In this document: piece after piece, positions 10,081-22,180 of the stretch
Position numbering within the stretch: the first letter of the stretch is position 1
Layout: each line of letters opens with the position of its first letter
From: Monoplex corrugatus
Lineage: Eukaryota; Mollusca; Gastropoda; Littorinimorpha; Ranellidae
Direction: 5' to 3'
NCBI GenBank assembly: GCA_030674185.1
Contig: JAPXFY010000022.1
Location: forward strand, 48,889,197-48,953,196
Length of the DNA stretch: 64,000 bases
Position numbers and translations under genes: made by a program
The notes under the pieces: model-generated
Databases searched by the model: none
The model's input: the letters and a program-made list of their open reading frames with translations, nothing else
Told to the model about the DNA's origin: nothing

Positions 10081-10714
10081 CCGCTCCTCCATTTGTTTGT
10101 AAATAAATGCAGGGCTACTTATAGTCCCATGTAAATGTAAATTCATACCAAAACATAAGTTCACATTAAAGACATCCTTAGGGGTCCTGATGCCAAGTGA
10201 ATAAAAAATCACTGAAAATCTAGGGAGTCTGAGGGCATGCTCCCCCATAAAAGGTTTTTGAATATAGATGCAAAATAGTGCAATCTGACCTTATCTAACA
10301 CAAGTTTAGGCTTGTTTATGATCCTTTGTACTGAAGCCAATAATTTGTACTTACTGGTGACAAATTTCAGTGAGTATTTTTCCAATGTACATGTATGCTC
10401 CAGCATACATTAAACAACATCTTAGAATGAACAGCTTCAAGATTCTTTGCAGTTTTCTGCCTCATCTGGTGCTTCTTTGACTTGAAATGGTCGAAAGTTT
10501 GAGGATGCCTGCTCAACTATTGTTATTTTAACTGACTTTGAAGTGGCACAAGACACAGTAAGTTAGGCCAGCCTCTGTTATTTTTGAAACTCATGAAAAC
10601 CATGTGCTCATTTCCCAAAAAAGCCATGTGCTCAGATTTCCAAGGAAAATCGGGAGCCCTGCATCCTGAATTAAACTGTTGTTCATACCTACATGTTACA
10701 TACCAACAACTTCA
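10081..10714. other. No gene seen
   Basis: AT-rich DNA between the CA repeat and the 53-bp minisatellite, without supported exons, RNA genes or transposon ends. Confidence 0.4.
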
Positions 10715-11115
10715 CACTGAAGACATTTTATTTTACATCATGTTAGATACTAATACACACACGTTCACACTGAAGACATTTTATTGTACATCATGATAGA
10801 TACTAATACACACACGTTCATATTGAAGGCATTTTATTGTACATCATGTTAGATACTAATACACACAAGTTCACACTGAAGACATTTTATTGTACATCAT
10901 GTTAGATACTAATACACACAAGTTCACACTGAAGACATTTTATTTTACACCATGTTAGATGCTAATACACACAAGTTTACACTGAAGACATTTTACACCA
11001 TGTTAGATGCTAATACACACAAGTTTACACTGAAGACATTTTACACCATGTTAGATGCTAATACACACACGTTCACACTGAAGACATTTTATTACACATC
11101 AAACTTTTGTTCATA
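10715..11115 (+). repeat. 53-bp minisatellite, about 7-8 copies
   Basis: Tandem unit containing TGTTAGATACTAATACACAC, then GTTCACACTGAAGACATTTT and a short spacer (ATTGTACATCA). The first copies are about 53 bp; the last three are about 48 bp because ATTGT is missing. A degenerate copy trails to about 11170. Confidence 0.9.
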
Positions 11116-11684
11116 CCTACATGCTACACACCAACACATACAAATTCATACTTAAGACATTTTACATAAAACTCTTGTTCATACCTACAGAATGTACTAT
11201 CATACCTATAATCAGATCGCTCCATGTAAATATCACATTTACACATGGACAATTATATAATCATGTTGTTGCTATTTATAGCCCAACTTGCAGTATTTGC
11301 ACTGCACCAAATGGCTTTGCATCATTGGGTAACCGAAAGGCCCTGTGTCAATGCAAGCATAGCTGTTTCCTTTGGTACAAGCGACCTGGTATACACACTA
11401 TTGTCTGAGGGGTTTGTCCCTTGTCACTGTATATGCTATTATTTTGTTATCCATGTACAGTAGTACCAGGGCCCTCCTTCAACTGGAATGAAGCTGGGTT
11501 TGTAAGTTACACACAGTCATAGTGTAATATGTTAAGTCAATTTGAAGACTCCTGTCATGCCGAAACATGAGATCAAAGTCTGTCAATGTAGCCTTTGAAC
11601 GCATGTACTAGCCCCATAGTCAGCCTTGTCTGTGGTTATCGCCTTGACAAGGGATGAGGGGAGGGGAAACATTTGAATCTTGTA
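11116..11684. other. No gene seen
   Basis: Unassigned DNA between the minisatellite and the RTE remnant. Open frames are short and overlap on several frames, without motif support. Confidence 0.4.
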
Positions 11685-12025
11685 ATGATTTGCCTTATTT
11701 ATCTTTTTGTATTCTTCCTCTTTTCCTTTTTTTTCCCTTTTGCCCTCCTCTGTTCTTCCATCAAGCCTAACATTTCTTATGTCATCCAGTTCTTCTTTGC
11801 TTTTCTTTAAACTCTGGGGATTTTTTCACAAGCTTCATTTATTGAGTTTCTCACCATGTCCATTGTTCCTCACGGTCACCAATATCTTCCAAAGCACTGA
11901 ATTTGTTTTGGACATACATGCAAAATTTTGCATGAGTCGATTCATCTACCTTTAACACGTTAAGAGTCCAAGATTTAGTCTGATGTTACTTTCAGTTTTT
12001 GTTCTTCTCTATAGTTTCAGCCTAA

Positions 12026-12964
12026 AACCGCGTTCCCACTGTCGGAGTGAAAGTTGTGCGTGAAAGTTCTGAGTGATCGTGGAGCACTCAGGAGTGAAGC
12101 GACAAAGGGCCCTTTCACTCCAAAATAGTGGGAATGCATTTGGGTGATCGGTGTGAGTGATCTATTTGGGGAGCTGACCCAAGCATTTCCTGTGGGCCAC
12201 GCTCGCCTCGCCTCGCCTCAGACTGTGGCTGGCAAGGCTCGCACGCAACCGAAAATTTTCCCGCGGTATGCAAATTGGACACGATGGATGCAGTAGGTGC
12301 CACTTGTGTTTAAACATGTTTGAACACAAATCTCGACCACGGAGTGATCTGACCGTGCACAATCACTCAAAGCTGGCTAGGAGTGAAAGGGTCTGGTAGT
12401 GGGAATAGTGTGTTTAAACATGTTTGAACACAAATCTCGACCACGGAGTGATCTGACCGTGCACAATCACTCAAAGCTGGCTAGGAGTGAAAGGGTCTGG
12501 TAGTGGGAATAGCATTCCCACTACCAGACCCTTTCATTCCTAGCCAGCTTTGAGTGATTGTGCACGGTCAGATCACTCCGTGCATTCCCACTACCAGACC
12601 CTTTCACTCCTAGCCAGCTTTGAGTGATTGTGCATGGTCAGATCATTCCGTGGTCGAGATTTGTGTTCAAACATGTTTAAACACAAGTGGCACCTACTGC
12701 ATCCATCGTGTCCAATTTGCATACCGCGGGAAAATTTTCGGTTGCGTGCGAGCCTTGCCAGCCACAGTCTGAGGCGAGGCGAGGCGAGCGTGGCCCACAG
12801 GAAATGCTTGGGTCAGCTCCCCAAATAGATCACTCACACCGATCACCCAAATGCATTCCCACTATTTTGGAGTGAAAGGGCCCTTTGTCGCTTCACTCCT
12901 GAGTGCTCCACGATCACTCAGAACTTTCACGCACAACTTTCACTCCGACAGTGGGAACGCGGTT
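12026..12964. mobile_element. 939-bp foldback transposon, 380-bp inverted arms, TAA target
   Basis: The ends are AACCGCGTTCCCACTGTC and its reverse complement. Arms 12026 to about 12407 and about 12585 to 12964 are inverted repeats with only about two mismatches over 380 bp by eye. The centre (12410-12582) is a second hairpin of duplicated arm sequence around GGGAATAGCATTCCC. It is flanked by TAA at 12023-12025 and 12965-12967. The paralogous LINE copy at 20475-20485 reads CAGCCTAAATCTTCC with no insertion. A 3-bp TWA target is characteristic of PIF/Harbinger elements, so I infer a non-autonomous Harbinger-like element. The mirrored open frames in the arms are shadows of each other. Confidence 0.9.
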
Positions 12965-13032
12965 TAAGTCTTCCTATTACAGCATTGTGGTCACTGTTGC
13001 AGTCTGCGCCTGGTAATGTTTTTGCAGTCAGT

Positions 13033-15536
13033 GTGGGGCGACCATCCCCAACTAACGTGTCCCCAGGTGGTGAACAGGGGAATGACTCTCAGATAAGAGG
13101 GTTGGCTGTGAGTGACCAATAAGAAGTCGTGGACCAAACGGCGACAGACCCAGAGGGCAGGCTGGGATAAGGGGTGGTGCCTGTACTCTCTCAAGAAGTC
13201 TCATAACTCAATGACAGGTCTGTCTAGGCGAGTCAGGGACGCCTAAAACTAACTCCTACCATCACACCAAAGTCCTGGTAAGCAGGGGATGGATGGAGTC
13301 AGAAGGCGACCAACACAGATATGTAACGGCAATGGCTTCTGTCACCACAGCTGTGGGCAGATGATCACAAAAGGAACAGTGGCCAGAGCCTCCGCACAGC
13401 ATGTGCACTGCCACACCAGAAGACAATGACAAACCACTGGTTGTATTTCTGTCAAAAACCACATGAGATGACATAGAAGAATCAAAAAGGCTGCAGGACT
13501 GGACCTTCTAAAACCCCTTGGGATGGACAGGCCTCCAAAGCTACTGGGGAGGCTGTGTCCTTGACTGCGAAACACTGTTACGATGAGGGTACATATGTAC
13601 CTGACTGCAGCAGTAGGAAGCTGTCTCGTCAACACAAAAGAAGAAAAATCCGAAATCAGCCAGAAAGCAAAAGCAAGAAGAAAAAACATCACCGCTGGAA
13701 TGTGGAACACCAGAACAACGGGAGAATTAGGCAGGTTGGAGTTACTGCTGAAGGAACACGATGAACATAAGATCAACATAATAAGCTCGAGTGGCACCAG
13801 ACAGAACAAAGAAGGCATCTTCAATAAAGATCGTACAATAGTTTTCAGTGGAAATGAAAAAGGAGACTCAAATGGAGTAGTTATCATTTCAGACAAACAT
13901 CACGCAGCGTGCTTAAAAAGCCACAATGCCATCAGTAACCAGTTAGTCATGGAAAGGTAAATATCGAGCCAGCTCAATAAATATCATCCAAGTCTATGTC
14001 CCCACATCCAAAAGCACAGAAAAAAAATTGAAAAGTTCTACAATGACCTACAAACAACAAAGGCCAAGACACCCAGCAGGGAAATCTGCATAGTAATGGG
14101 GGATCTAAATACTAAAGTAAGTGAAAATTAAGGCAGGGAATGTGGCATAGGACCTCATGGACTAGAAAGTAGAAACAAACGGGGCAGTGTGCTGGCAACT
14201 TCATGTCAAGCCAACAATCTCGCAATCACAAACACCTTCTTCAAACATTGAAATAGAAGGAAATATACATGGACATCACCAGCTGATGGAAGCAGACATC
14301 AAATAGATTACATCATGCTAGACCAGAAATGAAGAACATCAGTGATGAATGCAAAATCTAGACCAGGAGTGGATTGTGAGACAGACCATATGTTTGTAAC
14401 TGCAACTCTCAGAACGAAAGCATACAAACACCACAAAAGCAAATCAGATACGATCTAGAAAAATTAAAAAGAACCAAAAATCAAACCTGAGTACCAAGCT
14501 GACACACACAATTGCTTCTCCGCTCTCTTAGAAGAATGGACAGCAAATGAAACGTTGCCAAATGATATATGGGAGAACATGAAAAAAACTGCAGTCAAAT
14601 CTAGGAAGGTGGACAAACACCCCACTAAAGCAATACATACACGATGAAGTGTTCCAACTAGCCAAAGAGAAAAGCCAAGCACAAAGGAAGAACAAGATAG
14701 AAGATTACAAAAGGCTGAAAAAAGAAATAAGAACCAAAATCAGAAGAGATAAAGCATGAACAGACGAAGAATGCTCACAAATCACTGAGGCAAATGTTTA
14801 GAGAATTCTCTAACGAGTAGAAGTAGCATGTTGCAGGGTAAGACTGAAACTGAATGCTAACAAATCCAAAGTAATGCGCATAGCAAGAAAAAAGGTGAGG
14901 AATATCCAAACATTCAAATAAACAAAACAGACTTAAAAAATGTCAGATATTTCAAATATCTAGGATCTGTAAAAGCAAATGATGGCCCTTGTACCAAAGA
15001 TGTGAAAACAAGAATTGGCATGGCAAAACAAAAAATGACCCAGTTAAAAACTGTATGGAAAGACGGAGGGCTTCTCAAACAATTAAAATTAAGAATCCTG
15101 AACAGTTTGGTTTGGCCTGTTTTAATATATGGTAGCAAAGTCTGAACACTAAGAAAAGACAAAGAAAATAAAATCAATGCAGCAGAAATGACTTCTCAGA
15201 GTCAAATGGACAGACAGAAGAACAAACAATAGCATATTAAAGGAACTGAATATAAAGCGCCAAATGCAGAGATCAGCAAAAGAAAACTGACATATGTAGG
15301 CCATACAGTCAGAAACACCAAAACAGATTTGATATCAACAGTGCTGCAGAGGAAAGTTCAGGCAAGGAGAAGAAACGGACGGCTACACACCACCTATTTC
15401 AACAAGATCGCTGATGTCTGTGGTCTGGGGATCCAGAATTAGCCCACAGATGTCTCAATCATGTGACCTGGAGAAGACTTTTGACTTCAAGCATGACTCC
15501 TACTGCTGATCCCAGCGAGGTAGAGAGGTGAGGTGA
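13033..15536 (+). pseudogene. RTE-type LINE copy R2 (plus), internally deleted
   Basis: A complete-looking 2504-bp insertion into R1, flanked by TCAGT (13028-13032 and 15537-15541). A roughly 500-bp leader precedes an APE-type endonuclease region with ITAGMWNTRTTGELGRLELL near 13690-13750 and KGDSNGVVIISDKHHAA near 13860-13910; the endonuclease would nick the target DNA. The frame then breaks repeatedly. The RT palm region is absent: from about 14810 the sequence jumps to the C-terminal part (RLKLNANKSK, then FKYLGSVKANDGP and RVKWTDRRTNNSILKEL in other frames). The 3' end is GAGGTGAGGTGA, a short-repeat tail. The internal deletion with preserved ends suggests a copy moved in trans. Confidence 0.8.
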
Positions 15537-16055
15537 TCAGTAAAGAATTTTTAAATCTTTCATTTATCAGGAAGTAATCAACTTGATTTCTTGCCCTGTC
15601 TCCTGGATTCATACACGTCCATTTTGTTTCGGTCCATTCCTATTAAGATTGTATTTACTTGCTCCCACTCAAGTTTCTCTCACTTTACATTTCATGTGCC
15701 AAGGTCATGAGGTCCAACTATGTCATCCACTTTTTCCTGTCCCACTTCAGCAATAAAATCTCCCATGATTGTTGTAATGTCCTGTGCTTTACACTGAGCC
15801 CTGGTTGTCTCTAAAAGTTGTCAATTTCTTCCTCAGTACTTGTGGATGTTGGTGTATATACTTGAATGATACTGATATCAAATGGCTTGCCATCCAATCA
15901 AACTAATAAAACTTGGTCTGATATAGTCCAGTACACCCGTTTGATAAGACTGTGACTTGTCACTATCCATTATGATGCCTACTTCTCTTTCATGTGTCTT
16001 CACCACTGGAATATATAATTTTATGCTTGCCTAGTGTTATCAAAAATACAAGATG

Positions 16056-16230
16056 TTATCTCAGATCAGATAACAAATCAATACCTAAGCGGATGGTCTG
16101 GGTACTACTTTCTCAATTCTGATGACAAATTAATACCCACATAGTGGTCTGGGTACTACTTTCTCCCATCAGATGACAAATAAATACCCACGGGGGTGGT
16201 CTGGGTACTACTTTCTCACAACACATGACA
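16056..16230 (+). repeat. Short tandem repeat, three ~60-bp copies
   Basis: Three copies of GATGACAAATAAATACCCAC followed by GGTCTGGGTACTACTTTCTC, the last partial. Confidence 0.9.
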
Positions 16231-17045
16231 GTTTAACACCCCACGTGCATCATGTAGGCTACTTGCCATACATACAAGACAAGAATTCACTTTACAGGGC
16301 TCCCACTGAGGAAAAGCAAAAATCCCTAAAATTCAGGGGTACAAAAACAGGAATAACAGTTGGTTGGTTATTTTTGTTTAATTCTTTTCCCATCATGGTT
16401 GCAATCAAGCGACTTCCCGTACGACCGCCATAGTCGCATTTGTGCGACTTGGAGGGGTCATGTTAAACGATAACTTTTTACGCGGGTACAAAGCTTCTGA
16501 CAGCTCCACTGGTAAATGCAGGCGACTGTGCTATTTTTAAACTTTACCCAGCGACCTAATTTTTCAGCGGTAAGGCTGATGTGTGGATTTGTTAACTGTC
16601 GGAATTTACACCACGTTTTCTCCAAAGCGTTTTCTCCAAAATGGCTGCAAATCGACACCCATTGTCTACCACTCTAAGTACAATAAGTAGACAGCTGACT
16701 CTGTGTGTAGATTTTCCATTGCTTTTCCTCATTTATTATAATGATATCTGGTGCACAACTCATGAAATAAGGTCAGTAGCACAACTAATAAACCGTATGA
16801 AAATAAATTGTTTTTCTTTATAATAAGGTTGTCTGTGGAATAATCAATCAAACACATAAAAATAAGCAAGCATTCATATATAAATACAACATCTGCCCTT
16901 TACACAGCAAAAAAAAAAGTAAGTGAAAATCTTTAATAATCTTTGAGATATAAGCTTTTAAAAATGCATACTGCGCTGCAAAATTGGCTGCCCAAAATAT
17001 ACTTGGCACTGAAGAGTGCCATTTCTGGGGAAACTTGGCGGTGAA
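16231..17045. other. Unassigned; slightly GC-richer island near 16400-16660
   Basis: 16400-16500 holds several CpG sites (CGTACGACCGCCATAGTCGC and TTACGCGGGTAC). A plus-strand ATG in good context (CCAAAATGGCTGC at about 16641) opens 60 codons, beginning MAANRHPLSTTLS, without a recognisable domain. It could be a promoter/first exon or an old transposon end with the repeated AGTCGC motif. I cannot decide. Confidence 0.25.
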
Positions 17046-17594
17046 AGAGTTAAAGCCCAGCCAACTGTGTAGAGCCACATCAGGGCTATAACCATTTCAA
17101 AACACACACAATACTTCAACAGGAATTAAAATGGAAAAGAAAATTAAGTACACATATCAATGCATTCGTGCACATAATCTAAGGAGATGCTCCTGGCGTT
17201 GATCACTCCATCCAAGTTATCGCGCAGGGGATTAAAAAAACACCCGATTTCAAATTGAAACTTAAGTGAGAACACTAAAACATACATAAAAATGGGCATA
17301 AGTTACCTAAAATTGCTTCCACATATCTCACTTCTATAGAGCCAAAAATGCATGCAATGCATATACCCAATTATCGATCCTAAGAGAAAATACTACGGGT
17401 TTATTCTGCACATACAGGTGAATGGAACAGCAAGGCAGAATACGATAGGAAGAAATTACAGAAAGCAAATGAGGAAGAAAGAAACAAAGAGAATGAGAGA
17501 AAAGAGGACATTTCTAGTGCAGAATTTCCAGAAGGCTGGAAGCTGGGGATGCTATTTATACTGTGAGAGCTGGCAATCCCTCAGGGGGAAGTAA
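17046..17594 (-). mobile_element. R560 retroposon, near full-length
   Basis: It shows the family blocks in order from AAAGCCCAGCCAACTGTGTA to the GCAATCCCTCAGGGGG end. The sense 3' tail is short and no clear TSD is visible. An 8-bp insertion (GGAAGCTG) lies in the usual AAGGTGGGGAT block. Confidence 0.8.
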
Positions 17595-18081
17595 GAAATG
17601 CTTGTAAGCATAAGAAATAAAATCCATATGTGCAAAGATCACTTTGGATCTTCTCCATCATATATCACCAGTGACATCAGTGCACATGGCATTCATTCCA
17701 AGCGCTGAGACATTATCTTGAAAAACTGAAACTGTACAAATGAGAGATCCGTCACAATGATGCATAATTCCTTGACATGTTGGGATGGCTTGTGTGCTTT
17801 CAACCCCACCACCCTGAGCAATTACTGTCAGAACCCTCAGCTTTTGGCAGGTCTACTCAAGTCAAACAGGTCTGTATGGCGTAGAGGCCAGACAAAAATG
17901 TGCATCCTGGGATGGGGATCCCCAGTGAACAATCTCCTCTTGTGCTTTCAGGGCTGGTCTTTGGGCCAGAAGCTAAGGGTGAGTCACCCTATCAGAACCT
18001 ACAAGTACTGAAGACGGCGGAGTGGGTCATATGCCACACTCTTAACATACCATGACACCATGCAACAATGGCAATTATAAT
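17595..18081. other. No gene seen
   Basis: Unassigned DNA. An open frame (17757-18011) overlaps simple mixed sequence and lacks motif or splice support. Confidence 0.35.
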
Positions 18082-18300
18082 CAGTTGCTGTGATGTAGTG
18101 ATTAGCGTGACAAACTCTCGACTGGAAGGTTGTGGGTTTGAATCTCCATTGGCCCCTTCAAAATCATTAGGGGATTTTTTTTTTGCGCCAACTGGCTCCT
18201 ACCCAAAGTTGAGCATACTACGGCTGCTCATTGGGAAGACTGAGACCACACAGTCAAGATTCGTCCACTTCATGGATGCGTGATTGAGGATCTTGTTCAT
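18082..18300 (+). mobile_element. tRNA-derived SINE (second family)
   Basis: The tRNA-like head has a box A-like GTAGTGATTAGCGTG at about 18095-18109 and box B GGTTTGAATC at 18135-18144. The body contains AGACTGAGACCACACAGTCA. The end and TSD are unclear, as it abuts the 3' end of RTE copy R3. Its head differs from the SINEs at 2525 and 47338. Confidence 0.65.
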
Positions 18301-18383
18301 ATCTTTTGATCAACACCACTGGTGTCTGTATCTCTTGGGGTCTCACTAAAGCCAGGATATGTCATGATACTAAGAACAGAGTA

Positions 18384-20838
18384 TGTCATCATCATGTGCC
18401 CTGCCACATGGCGTTGGCAATCATGGCTCTCCACATGAATCTATCCCCTGTCACCACAAGTACATCTCCCACTCTCTCTGTCTTCAGCCACCCTGCAAGA
18501 CCATCCAATGTTTTCTCCCTGGGTCTACCTGGTGCTCTCTTTCCCTCCAGCTTTCCTGTTTTGACCAGGTGCTCTATAGCCCCTTTCCTCATAAAATGGC
18601 CTGTAAATGTTGCTTTTTTCTTCTTCCTAATCTTCCTTGTGAATGATCTTCTTGTGTCTGCCTCCTTCAAGACTGTCTCGTTTGTTTTCTTTGCTGTCCA
18701 TGGACCTCTCAAAATTCTTCTTAGAAACCACATTTCAGTTGCCTTAATTTTGTTCCGTCCTTGCATGTTGACTGTCCAAGCCTGACAACATTATCGGTTC
18801 TACATAACATTCAAGAACTCTCTTCCTGATGTCAACTGATATGCATTAATCTATAAGAATTTTTCATCGTCTTGAATGCTGTTTTGGTTTGGTTGATTGA
18901 TTCTGCTGGCTATTTCTGATGTGCATCTGCCATCTGGTGAGATGACCATTCCCAGATATTCAAACTTATCAACCTGTCTCAGAGCTGTGCCATTTGCTGT
19001 TATTTTGCATGAGGGGACTTCATGTTTTTTACTGATTATCATGACTTCAGTCTTCTAGCTATTTAGCTCCAGCCCTTTATTTTTGCTTTCTATTTCTATA
19101 ATATTCACAAGATTTTGTAGGTCTTTTTGATTTTTTGCAACTAGCAAGGTGTCATCTGCGTAATGAATGTTTTGTTATCATTCTTCCTCAAACCTTTATG
19201 CCTGGGCAAACTTTTAGGTTTCTCATGATGGTTTTGCTGTAAAGTGAAAATAAATCTGGTGACGGAACACAACTCTGCATGGCCTGTCTTTTCATATTTT
19301 GGAAAGAGATTATATCATATTCTATTCTCATTACTGCTGTTTGTTCCCAATATATATATTTCTGATTATTCTTAGATCTTTTCCATGAATATCGAGTCTT
19401 TCTAGTTGGTTGATCAATTCTTCGAGTATTACCTGATCAAAAGCCTTAGTACAATCACCAAAGCATAAATATAAGTCCTTATTCCACTCTACTGACCACT
19501 CTATGATAGTTCTTGGGATGTGTACAGTATTAATAGTTCCTTTCCATTTAACAAATCCACAGTTTTTCTGCTATTTCTCTTTTGATTCTGTTCCTCGTCT
19601 TCATCATGATTATTCTTAAAATGATTTTTGTCACATGACTCATCAAGCTGATTGTACGGAGTTGGCATTCTATAGCCCCTGTTTTCTTTGGAAATTAAAT
19701 GAAAAATTGATTTTGAAATATCTTTGGGGATTTTTCTGGTGTCATAAATTTCGTTTTGGAGGATTGTTCTTTTTTCAATACCAAAATCTTCTACGGCCTC
19801 AATCATTTCTGTAGTAATACTGTCTGGTCCTGGGGCTTTACCCGGTTTCATCTTTTTCAATGCTGCTCTAACTTCATCTTTCATTATGGGTGATCCTTGT
19901 TACAAAGTGTTCTTCCTTTTTGTCATCATTAAAAGGATCTTTGATGTACTCTCTGCATCTAATACTTTGTCTTTTTCCATGATAAGCGTACTATATTTCG
20001 ATTTTAAGCATCCAGTTACTGTGTATGTCTATTTCCTGTGAGCAATTTCTTCAATGTTTCTGTACATATTTTGAGGATCTGTTGTGTGTCAGTCTTCTAC
20101 TTCTTTGCACTTTGTTTCCAGCCAAGCTTCCTCAGCTTCACTGCACCTGTTCTTGATTTCCCTGTTTATCCTCTTGTATTCTTCATCTTTTCCCTTTGCT
20201 TTCCTTCGACCTTCCATCAAGCCTATAATTTCTTTTGTCACCCAGTTCTTTTTTGCTTTTTTTTTTTTTCAAACTTCTGGGATTTCTTCACAAGCTTCAT
20301 TTATTGAGTTACTCAACTTTGTCCATTGTTCCTCACTGTCATCAACATCCTCCAGAGCTCTGAATTTGTTCTGAACATATATGTTAAATTTTCACAGGTC
20401 ATTTCATCTGTCTTTAACAGTCCAAGATTTAGTTTGATTTCATTTTTGGTCAGTTTTCTTTTCTTTAGTTTCAGCCTAAATCTTCCCATTACAGGATTGT
20501 GGTCACTGTTGAAGTCTGCGCCTGTTAGTGTTTTTGTTATCAGTAAAGAATTTCTAAATCTATCATTGATCAGGATGTAATCTGATTTTTAGGATTATCT
20601 CCTGGACTCATCCATGTCCATTTTCTTCTGTTACGCTTTGCTCAAACCAGGTGTTTCCTACTATGAACTCTTTCATCTGTGTCCATTCCACATGTTCCTC
20701 TCACCTTCAATTTTTTGCAGCAAGGCCATGAGATCCAACTATGTCCTCCACCCTCTCCTGTCCCACATTACCATTAAAATCTCCTATTATCACTGTAATA
20801 TCCTGTAATTTGCATTGATCCTTGGCCATCTCTAACAG
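18384..20838 (-). pseudogene. RTE-type LINE copy R3 (minus), long but broken
   Basis: A minus-strand RTE/BovB-like LINE. From 5' to 3' it shows the endonuclease end (DYILINDRFRNSLL, then FNSDHNPVMGRF near 20580-20480), the linker (KKNWVTKEIIGLMEGRRK near 20250), the start of RT (RAALKKMKPGKAPGPDSI at 19875-19820), a palm end (DKFEYLGMVISPDG near 18960) and the C-terminal domain (EMWFLRRILRGPWTAKKTNE, 18730-18680, then GKLEGKRAPGRPREKTLDGL). The 3' end is a short GATGATGA tail (complement of TCATCATC at 18385). It is 5' truncated at 20838. Open pieces are 18392-18766, 18851-19042 and 19501-19884; frameshifts separate them. Confidence 0.85.
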
Positions 20839-20849
20839 AATATTGCACA

Positions 20850-21020
20850 CTGAAATCCATTAACACACCATAAGGATTATATATGTTATAATATTTTACC
20901 TACATCAAAACACACTACAAGGTTTGTAAATGTTGCAATCCTTTACCTACATCAAACACACCATAATGATTGTATAAATTGCAATACTTCAGTGACATCA
21001 AACACATCGTGGGGGTTGTA
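20850..21020 (+). repeat. 46-bp minisatellite, short array
   Basis: About 3-4 copies of a unit with ACATCAAACACACCATAAGG, then TTGTATATGTTGCAATACTT. Longer arrays of the same unit are at 21880 and 26396. Confidence 0.9.
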
Positions 21021-21033
21021 TGTGGCAATACTT

Positions 21034-21875
21034 TCATCATCACCATCAGGTGCCTTGCTGCATGGCGTTGGCGATTATGGACTTCCATCTGTCTCTATCA
21101 CTTGCTGCCTCAAGCCTCTTTTCCACACTTTTTGTCCCCAGCCACTCTGCAAGTCTGTCTAGTATCTTCTCTCTGGGTCTACCCGGTACTCTCCCTCCAG
21201 CTTTCCCGTTGTGACCAGGTGCTCCAATTCCCCCTTCCTCATAAAATGGCATATAAATGTTGCCTGTCTTTTTCTAATCTTCCTTATCAATGATCTACTT
21301 GTGTCTGCCTCCATCAAGACTGTCTCGTTTGTTTTCTTTGCTGTCCATGGAACTCTCAATATTCTTCTTAGAAACCACATCTCGGCTGCCTCAATCTTGT
21401 TCTGGCTTTGTTTCTTGACTGTCCATGCCTTGCAGCTGTACAACAGTATTGGTTCTATATAACATTCAAGAACTCTCTTTCTGATGTTAATTGAGAGGCA
21501 TTTACTGGTAAGAATGCTTTTCATCTTCTTGAATACTGTTTTGGCTTGGCCGATTTTGCTGGCTATTTCTGATGTGCATCTGCTATCTGGTGAAATGATC
21601 GTTCCCAGGTATTTAAACTATATCAACCTGTCTCAAGGTTGTGCCATTTGCTGTTATTTTGCATGAGGGGATTTCATGTTTTTTACTGATCACCATGACT
21701 TCAGTCTTCTTGCTGTTTAGTTCCAACCCCTTACCTTTGCTTTCTATTTCTAGTATATTCACAAGGTTTTGTAGGTCCCTTTCACTTTCTGCAATTAGCA
21801 CGGTGTCATCTGCGTATTGAATGTTATCATTTTTCCTCCAACCTTTAATCCAGGGTCTTCCTGTAGGTTTCTCAT
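21034..21875 (-). pseudogene. RTE-type LINE copy R4 (minus), 3' part only
   Basis: The C-terminal third of an RTE LINE close to R3. It has FLRRILRVPWTAKKTNETVL and then EADTSRSLIRKIRKRQATF at 21360-21250, GGRVPGRPREKILDRLAEWL at about 21200-21130 and ANAMQQGT near the stop at 21046. The upstream part (KGLELNSKKTEVMVISKKHE, about 21740-21680) is in other frames. The 3' tail is GGTGATGATGA on the minus strand. It sits inside the 46-bp minisatellite (20850-21020 and 21880 onward), so it probably inserted into it. Confidence 0.8.
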
Positions 21876-21879
21876 ACTT

Positions 21880-22180
21880 TATGAGAAATACTTTATCTAC
21901 ATCAAATATATCATGAGGATTGTATCTGTTGTGATATGTTATCTAGCTACATCAAACACACCATAAGGACTGTATATATATCGCAATACTTCACTGACAT
22001 CAAACATACCATGAGGATTTTCTATGTGGAGATAGTTGGGGCATGTTGAATACAAATAAAGAATTTGTATGTGGCAATACTTGGAACACATGAAATACAC
22101 AATACAGATTCTGAAAGTGGTAATACTCTGCACACATTAAACACAGCGTAAGGATTTTGTAAGTGATGATTAGTGATGCT
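21880..22180 (+). repeat. 46-bp minisatellite
   Basis: Imperfect copies of the ACATCAAACACACCATAAGG unit, the last ones drifting to ACATGAAATACACAATACAG. It corresponds to 26890-27170 in the second half of the segmental duplication. Confidence 0.85.

Larger units (their letters stand above)
11685..16055 (-). pseudogene. RTE-type LINE copy R1 (minus), carrying two insertions
   Basis: Three blocks of one minus-strand RTE-like LINE: 15537-16055, 12965-13032 and 11685-12025. They align in order with 20838 to 20150 of copy R3, covering the apurinic-type endonuclease end and the linker towards RT. Frames are broken throughout. The blocks are separated by the plus-strand RTE R2 (13033-15536) and the foldback transposon (12026-12964). 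The R3 sequence shows the unoccupied form of both sites, so both insertions can be placed to the base. RTE-like family is inferred from the paralogous proteins of R3 to R6. Confidence 0.8.

Noticed and set aside
12162..12875. Pairs of mirrored ORFs of 62-66 codons at 12115-12362 and 12628-12875
   Set aside because: They are the same sequence read from the two arms of the foldback element; no motif or codon evidence.
13342..13896. 184-codon minus-strand ORF
   Set aside because: It lies opposite the endonuclease frame of RTE copy R2 and has no motif of its own.
16641..16823. Small plus-strand gene starting MAANRHPLSTT
   Set aside because: The start context is good but the frame degenerates into AT-rich sequence; no domain, donor or downstream exon could be found, so it was left within an unassigned region.
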